A DNA stretch of 44,428 nt from Hymenobacter persicinus (GTDB taxonomy: Bacteria > Bacteroidota > Bacteroidia > Cytophagales > Hymenobacteraceae). Shown piece after piece: positions 40,386 through 44,428 of the stretch. The stretch's first letter is position 1. Each line of letters opens with the position of its first letter. A model generated the notes under the pieces. The model worked only from the letters and a program-made list of their open reading frames with translations, did no database searches and was not told where the DNA came from. The stretch is taken from positions 1 to 44,428 of the forward strand of contig NZ_SEWE01000041.1 in NCBI RefSeq assembly GCF_004167665.1. Reading direction: 5' to 3'. Both the position numbers and the translations under genes were made by a program.

Positions 40386-43300
40386 AGCTCCGACGGATTT
40401 TCGCGCTCGAATTCGGCTACCAGCTCCGCCAGGTGACGACCGGGCTGTATTTCGTGGTTCTGCTGGCGCTGGCTTTTCTTATCGTCGTCGGCAACTACCT
40501 CCCCGACGCCCGCGACGGGTATTTTCTGCTCAACGCGCCCATTGTGCTGGCAGCCGTCACGGCCATCTGCAGCGTGAAGTGGCTGCTGATCGGGGCCTCC
40601 GTGGCGGGCGAGGCGGGCACCCGGGACGTGCAGACCCGTATGCACCTGCTCACCTACCCCGCGCCGGTCAGCAAGGCGCAGTACCTGGGCGGACGGTTTC
40701 TGGCCGCCTTTGCCCTGAGCGCGCTCGTGCTGCTGGCCATTCCGGCGGGGCTGCTGCTGGCCGTGTACGGAACCGGGGTTGAGGCTGAGCTGCTGGGCCC
40801 GTTCCGGGGCGCGGCCTACCTGACCACCTTTGGCTTTATCGCGCTGCCCAACGCCTTTTTCGCCTCGGCCCTGCAGTTCTCGGTGGTAACGCTCAGTCGC
40901 CGGGCCCTGGGCAGCTACCTGGCCGGGGCGGCCCTGTTTGCGGTAGCCTACCTGATCTGGCCGGTGCTGCCGCAGACCGGGAACTGGGGCCGCCTGGCCG
41001 ACCCAATGAGCTTTGGGCTGGTTCTGGACCATGTGTCCACCGACTGGAGCCCTGTGGAAAAGAACACGCGCCTACTCTCGTTGGACGGTCCATTTCTCGC
41101 CAACCGCCTGCTGTGGCTAGGTTTCTCGCTGGCTTTGCTGGCCTTCACGTATTGGCGTTTTCAATTCAACATCCCCGAATCAGCCCGCAAGGTCCAGCCC
41201 GCCGCCCAGCTGGATGCCCCCGGCCTGTCCCGGCCGGGATGGTCCCCGGAAGCTGTGGGTGCGCGGCCGACAGGCCGGGGCACATACGGCCGCACTACCC
41301 ACTGGCGGCAGCTGCGGCGGCTTACCTGGACGGCCTTTCGGCAGCTGGCCACCAGCCGGGCCGGGCTGCCCCTGCTGACCTTATTGGCGTTGCTGGTGGG
41401 CCTCACTATCCGCGGCAACCTGAAGGGCCGGGGCGTGCCCCTGCTGCCCCGCACCGACTTTGTACTGGACTACCTGACCGCGCCGCTCACGGAGCCCGCC
41501 TCATTTTGGGTGCTCCTTGCGTTGCTGACCGTTTTCTACGCCGGGGAACTGGTGTGGCGGGAACGGGAAGCCGGCCTGGGCGACCTGGTGCACGCGGCGC
41601 CGGTACCGGAATGGGTGCTGCTGCTGAGTCGGTTCCTGGCCCTGGCCCTCCTGCTGGTGGGGTGGCTGGCTCTGCTCCTGACGGCCGGGCTGGTGGCGCA
41701 GGCCTCCTTGGGCGGAGCCCGGGCCGAAATCGGGCTGTACGTACCGGTGCTGTTTGGGCTGCAGCTCGTGGACTGCCTGCTCTTCGCCCTGCTGGCGCTC
41801 AGCGTGCACGTGCTGGTCAATCAGAAGTTTGCGGGGCATCTGGTGGCCCTGCTGGTTTACGGCGCCCTCACCTTTGCGCCGACTCTGGGCCTTGAGCACA
41901 AGCTGCTCATCTACGGCGCCAGCCCGGGCTGGACCTACACCGAAATGGCGGGCTTCGGGCCGACGCTCACCCCCTGGCTGTGGTTTAAGGCCTACTGGGC
42001 GGCGTGGGCCCTGCTGCTGGCCGGGGTGGCGGGGTTGTTTTGGGTGCGGAGCCGAGAAACGGGGCTTGGTGCCCGGCTCCGACTGGCCCGCCAGCGCTTG
42101 ACGGGCGCGGTGCGCTGGGTAGCGGCGGGAGCGGCCACCGGCGTTGTGCTGCTCGGCGGCTTTATTTTCTACAACACCAACGTGCTCAACCCCTACGTCA
42201 GCGGGGCTGCTGCCGCGGCGCAGCGGGCAAGCTATGAGCAACGCTACCACCGCTACCGGAATGCGCCCCAGCCTCTGCTGACTGGCGTCAGGCTGGGGGT
42301 GGAAATCTACCCCCGGCAGCGCACGGTGGTCATCCGGGGCACTTACCAGCTGAAAAACCCCGGCCGGGCGCCCATCGACTCAGTCCATCTGGCTACGGGC
42401 GCCGGCGTGGCTACCTCCGCCGTGCACCTCGACCAGCCTTTCCGGGAGCTCCTCGCTGACGAAGCGCTGGGCCACCGTATCTACGCCCTGCGCCGGCCGT
42501 TGCAGCCCGGCGATTCACTGCGCCTGCGCTTTGCCGTCACCTACCACGCCCGGGGCTTTACCAACGGCGGCGCCGACGCGCTGGTCCTGGACAACGGCAC
42601 CAGCTTCCGGAATATGGAGTGGCTGCCCGCCATTGGCTACCAGCCCTACCGGGAGCTGGACGAGGCCGGCGCCCGCAAAGCGCACGGCCTGCCGGCCCGA
42701 CCCGCCACTCCCTCGCTCTACGACGAGGCGGCCCGGCGCTACGCCCCATTTGCCGAGCAGATCCGCTTTGAGGCCGTCGTGGGCACGGATGCCGACCAGC
42801 AGGTGGTGGCCCCGGGTACCCTGCGCCGGACCTGGCTCAACGCCGGCCGCCACTACTTCCACTACGCCACGGACGCGCCCATTCGCAATGAATACGCCAT
42901 TTTCTCGGCCCGCTACGCCGTGCAGGAAGGCCGCTGGCGAAACCCGGCGGGCGGCCCGGCAGTAGCCGTCCAGGTGTTTTATCCGCCGGGCCTTACGCTG
43001 AACCCGGCGCGCATGGTTCGTAGCGCCCAGGCGTCGCTGGACTATTATTCCCGGCAGTTTGGGCCTTACCCCCACCGTCAGCTTCGCTTTGTGGCCCACC
43101 CCGGCTACGGCTTCGGCCACCACGCCGCCCCCATCGACATTACGGTCGAGGAAGGCTTTTTCCTACTGAATCCGGAGGCCGATGCGCGGGGCTTTGACCT
43201 GGTAACGGCCGTGGTGGCGCACGAGGTGGCCCACCAGTGGTGGGGCAATCAGCTCAAGCAGGCTTACGTGGAGGGCGCCGGCCTGATTACTGAAAGCCTG

Positions 43301-43996
43301 GCCTGGTACTCGGCCCTGGGCATGGTGGAAGACAAGTACGGCCCGGAGCACCTCGAGCGGCTGCTACGTTTTTTGCGGGAAGAAAACGAGACCCCGCGCA
43401 CCCGCGCCGCCTTGCCGCTGCTGCAGGCCAATGACTGGTACCAACACTACCGCAAAGGTCCGCTGGCTCTGTACGCCCTGAGCCAGTATATGGGCCGGGA
43501 CCGGGTAAACGGGGCGCTTCGCAACCTGCTGGCCCACCACCGTCCCGGTACCGTTCCCCATCCTACTTCCCTCGACCTCTATCGGGAGCTCCAGACGGCC
43601 ACCCCGGACTCACTCCGCCCCTTGCTGCACGACCTGTTTGCGGCCAATATGTTCTGGGACCTGGCCACGGAAACTGCTACGGCCAGACAAGGTCAGCGGG
43701 GCCGCTGGCAGGTGACGCTCACGCTGCGGGCCCGGAAGCTGGTGGTGGATAGCCTCGGCGCCGAAACGCAGCTGCCGCTCCAGGACTGGGTGGAAGTTGG
43801 CGTCTTTGGTCCCGCCGCGGCCGGGCAGGAGTTCGGCAAGTTGCTTTACCGGCAAAAGCACCTGCTCAAATCCGGTCCGCAAACGATAGTAGTAACGGTA
43901 CCTGGCCCGCCCGCCCGAGCCGCCCTCGACCCGCGCCATCTGCTGGTTGACTGGCAGTCAGAGGATAACTACCAAGCGGTACAGCTTATAAAGTAG
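40382..43996 (+). CDS. ABC-2 permease fused to an M1 aminopeptidase-like domain
   Basis: The 1204-residue fusion has an N-terminal ABC-2-like permease half of about twelve membrane segments (10-590) and a large C-terminal extracytoplasmic part (about 600-1204) related to M1 metallopeptidases. The zinc motif is H947-E-V-A-H951 in VAHEVAHQWWGNQ and the third ligand candidate is E971 in LITESLAWYSAL. The gap between H951 and E971 is 19 residues, one more than the canonical M1 HExxH-x18-E, and no GAMEN exopeptidase motif is seen before it. The layout is a recurring one in Bacteroidota. Substrate and direction of transport are unknown; export or membrane-coupled peptide processing are both possible. 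Confidence 0.9.
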   Translation: MKLRRIFALEFGYQLRQVTTGLYFVVLLALAFLIVVGNYLPDARDGYFLLNAPIVLAAVTAICSVKWLLIGASVAGEAGTRDVQTRMHLLTYPAPVSKAQYLGGRFLAAFALSALVLLAIPAGLLLAVYGTGVEAELLGPFRGAAYLTTFGFIALPNAFFASALQFSVVTLSRRALGSYLAGAALFAVAYLIWPVLPQTGNWGRLADPMSFGLVLDHVSTDWSPVEKNTRLLSLDGPFLANRLLWLGFSLALLAFTYWRFQFNIPESARKVQPAAQLDAPGLSRPGWSPEAVGARPTGRGTYGRTTHWRQLRRLTWTAFRQLATSRAGLPLLTLLALLVGLTIRGNLKGRGVPLLPRTDFVLDYLTAPLTEPASFWVLLALLTVFYAGELVWREREAGLGDLVHAAPVPEWVLLLSRFLALALLLVGWLALLLTAGLVAQASLGGARAEIGLYVPVLFGLQLVDCLLFALLALSVHVLVNQKFAGHLVALLVYGALTFAPTLGLEHKLLIYGASPGWTYTEMAGFGPTLTPWLWFKAYWAAWALLLAGVAGLFWVRSRETGLGARLRLARQRLTGAVRWVAAGAATGVVLLGGFIFYNTNVLNPYVSGAAAAAQRASYEQRYHRYRNAPQPLLTGVRLGVEIYPRQRTVVIRGTYQLKNPGRAPIDSVHLATGAGVATSAVHLDQPFRELLADEALGHRIYALRRPLQPGDSLRLRFAVTYHARGFTNGGADALVLDNGTSFRNMEWLPAIGYQPYRELDEAGARKAHGLPARPATPSLYDEAARRYAPFAEQIRFEAVVGTDADQQVVAPGTLRRTWLNAGRHYFHYATDAPIRNEYAIFSARYAVQEGRWRNPAGGPAVAVQVFYPPGLTLNPARMVRSAQASLDYYSRQFGPYPHRQLRFVAHPGYGFGHHAAPIDITVEEGFFLLNPEADARGFDLVTAVVAHEVAHQWWGNQLKQAYVEGAGLITESLAWYSALGMVEDKYGPEHLERLLRFLREENETPRTRAALPLLQANDWYQHYRKGPLALYALSQYMGRDRVNGALRNLLAHHRPGTVPHPTSLDLYRELQTATPDSLRPLLHDLFAANMFWDLATETATARQGQRGRWQVTLTLRARKLVVDSLGAETQLPLQDWVEVGVFGPAAAGQEFGKLLYRQKHLLKSGPQTIVVTVPGPPARAALDPRHLLVDWQSEDNYQAVQLIK

Positions 43997-44111
43997 CATT
44001 GTGACTTTTGGCGACAAGCTTTCGCGGTAATAGCGGCCTTGAGCCGCTGGCGGCCAACTATGCAGCGGGGCAGGGGTTAGGATTGGCGGGGCAGGCCGTG
44101 CGTTAACATCA

Positions 44112-44157
44112 ACAGCGCCCGTTGGCTACCTATGCGCAGGTAGCCAACGGGCGCTGT
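44112..44157. terminator. Bidirectional hairpin terminator
   Basis: The arms 44112-44131 and 44138-44157 form a perfect 20-bp stem with a 6-nt loop. It lies between the convergent permease-peptidase gene and the repeat-protein gene at 44173. There is no T-run. Confidence 0.8.
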
Positions 44158-44172
44158 ACATACCGTGCGGGT

Positions 44173-44428
44173 CTAGCCGCAGCTCCACAGGGTGCCCGTG
44201 TAGTCGAGCCCAAACACATACGCATCATCACTGCCTGCATTGAGCGTGCCCATCGACACAGACAAGCCTCCGCTGCCCGGCTGGCCTACACTGGCCCAAC
44301 GCCAGCTGGTACTGGGCTTGCAAAACCACAAGGTGCCTTTGCTGTCTTGCAGAAAGACGTACAAATCCCCCAGAAAATCCAATGGCCCCAGCGACAGGGT
44401 CAGCATCGTGCCCGCGGGCTGGCCCAGG
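44173..44428 (-). CDS. C-terminal fragment of a repeat protein, possibly beta-propeller lectin-like
   Basis: Only the last 85 or so codons are in the window; the frame is open to the right edge. Two copies of a unit with the pattern YVF-x2-D-x2-GTLW-x-C are visible (YVFLQDSKGTLWFC and YVFGLDYTGTLWSC), about 45 residues apart, and the protein ends just after the second. Such short units are typical of tachylectin- or tectonin-like propellers and other secreted repeat proteins. Fold and function are unproven. Confidence 0.6.
   Translation of the reverse strand, partial: LGQPAGTMLTLSLGPLDFLGDLYVFLQDSKGTLWFCKPSTSWRWASVGQPGSGGLSVSMGTLNAGSDDAYVFGLDYTGTLWSCG

Overview
The window looks like part of the chromosome of a high-GC Bacteroidota bacterium, most likely of the Hymenobacter/Cytophagales type. 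The signs are a SusC/SusD pair with glycoside hydrolases, a LytTR/LytS two-component pair beside an ABC permease fused to an M1-type peptidase, almost no Shine-Dalgarno sequences, and TTTG/TAnnTTTG-like promoter elements. The assignment rests on gene content and style, not on a marker gene. No rRNA, tRNA, CRISPR array, transposase or prophage gene was seen.

Layout. (1) 1-1986: the 3' part of an HpcH/HpaI-citrate-lyase-like gene and a TetR regulator, each followed by a strong hairpin. (2) 2017-15193: a phenylacetate catabolic cluster in the order paaK, tetR (probable paaR), paaE, paaA, paaB, paaC, paaD, paaH, an unknown small exported protein, paaI, paaJ, paaZ and one crotonase. Together these activate phenylacetate to its CoA ester, epoxidise the ring (PaaABCDE), open the oxepin ring (PaaZ) and beta-oxidise the product to acetyl-CoA and succinyl-CoA (crotonase, PaaH, PaaJ). 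Three copies of one operator, AACTAAC-N4-GYTAGT, lie before paaK, tetR and paaA. (3) 15203-16638: a bidirectional terminator, a Fur-family regulator, a lipoprotein and a hypothetical protein on the minus strand. (4) 16731-33903: a xylan/glucuronate-type polysaccharide utilisation locus. GH43 and a LacI regulator are on the minus strand; susC, susD, GH2, a GH50-like enzyme, GH10, GH3, a mannonate oxidoreductase and uxuA are on the plus strand. A 14-bp perfect palindrome of LacI type lies between lacI and susC. (5) 33945-44428: a TlpA-like thioredoxin, an acyltransferase-3 protein, an MHS-type transporter, a LytR/LytS pair divergent from an ABC ATPase plus permease-peptidase fusion, a terminator, and the 3' end of a repeat-containing protein.

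The most striking non-coding signal is a set of ten intergenic palindromic elements of five sequence families. They fill nearly every sizeable gap between same-strand genes in the paa cluster and the first half of the PUL. Two families are made of degenerate short tandem units with strict periods (8 nt, TCACYANY; 7 nt, AACTSRC), laid out as inverted arms, and they end 1-14 nt before the next start codon. One further element (GTCATGCTGAGC type) lies in frame inside the 5' end of the GH50-like gene. These elements are the best candidate here for an under-described system: punctuation of polycistronic mRNA at gene borders in a phylum that lacks Shine-Dalgarno signals.
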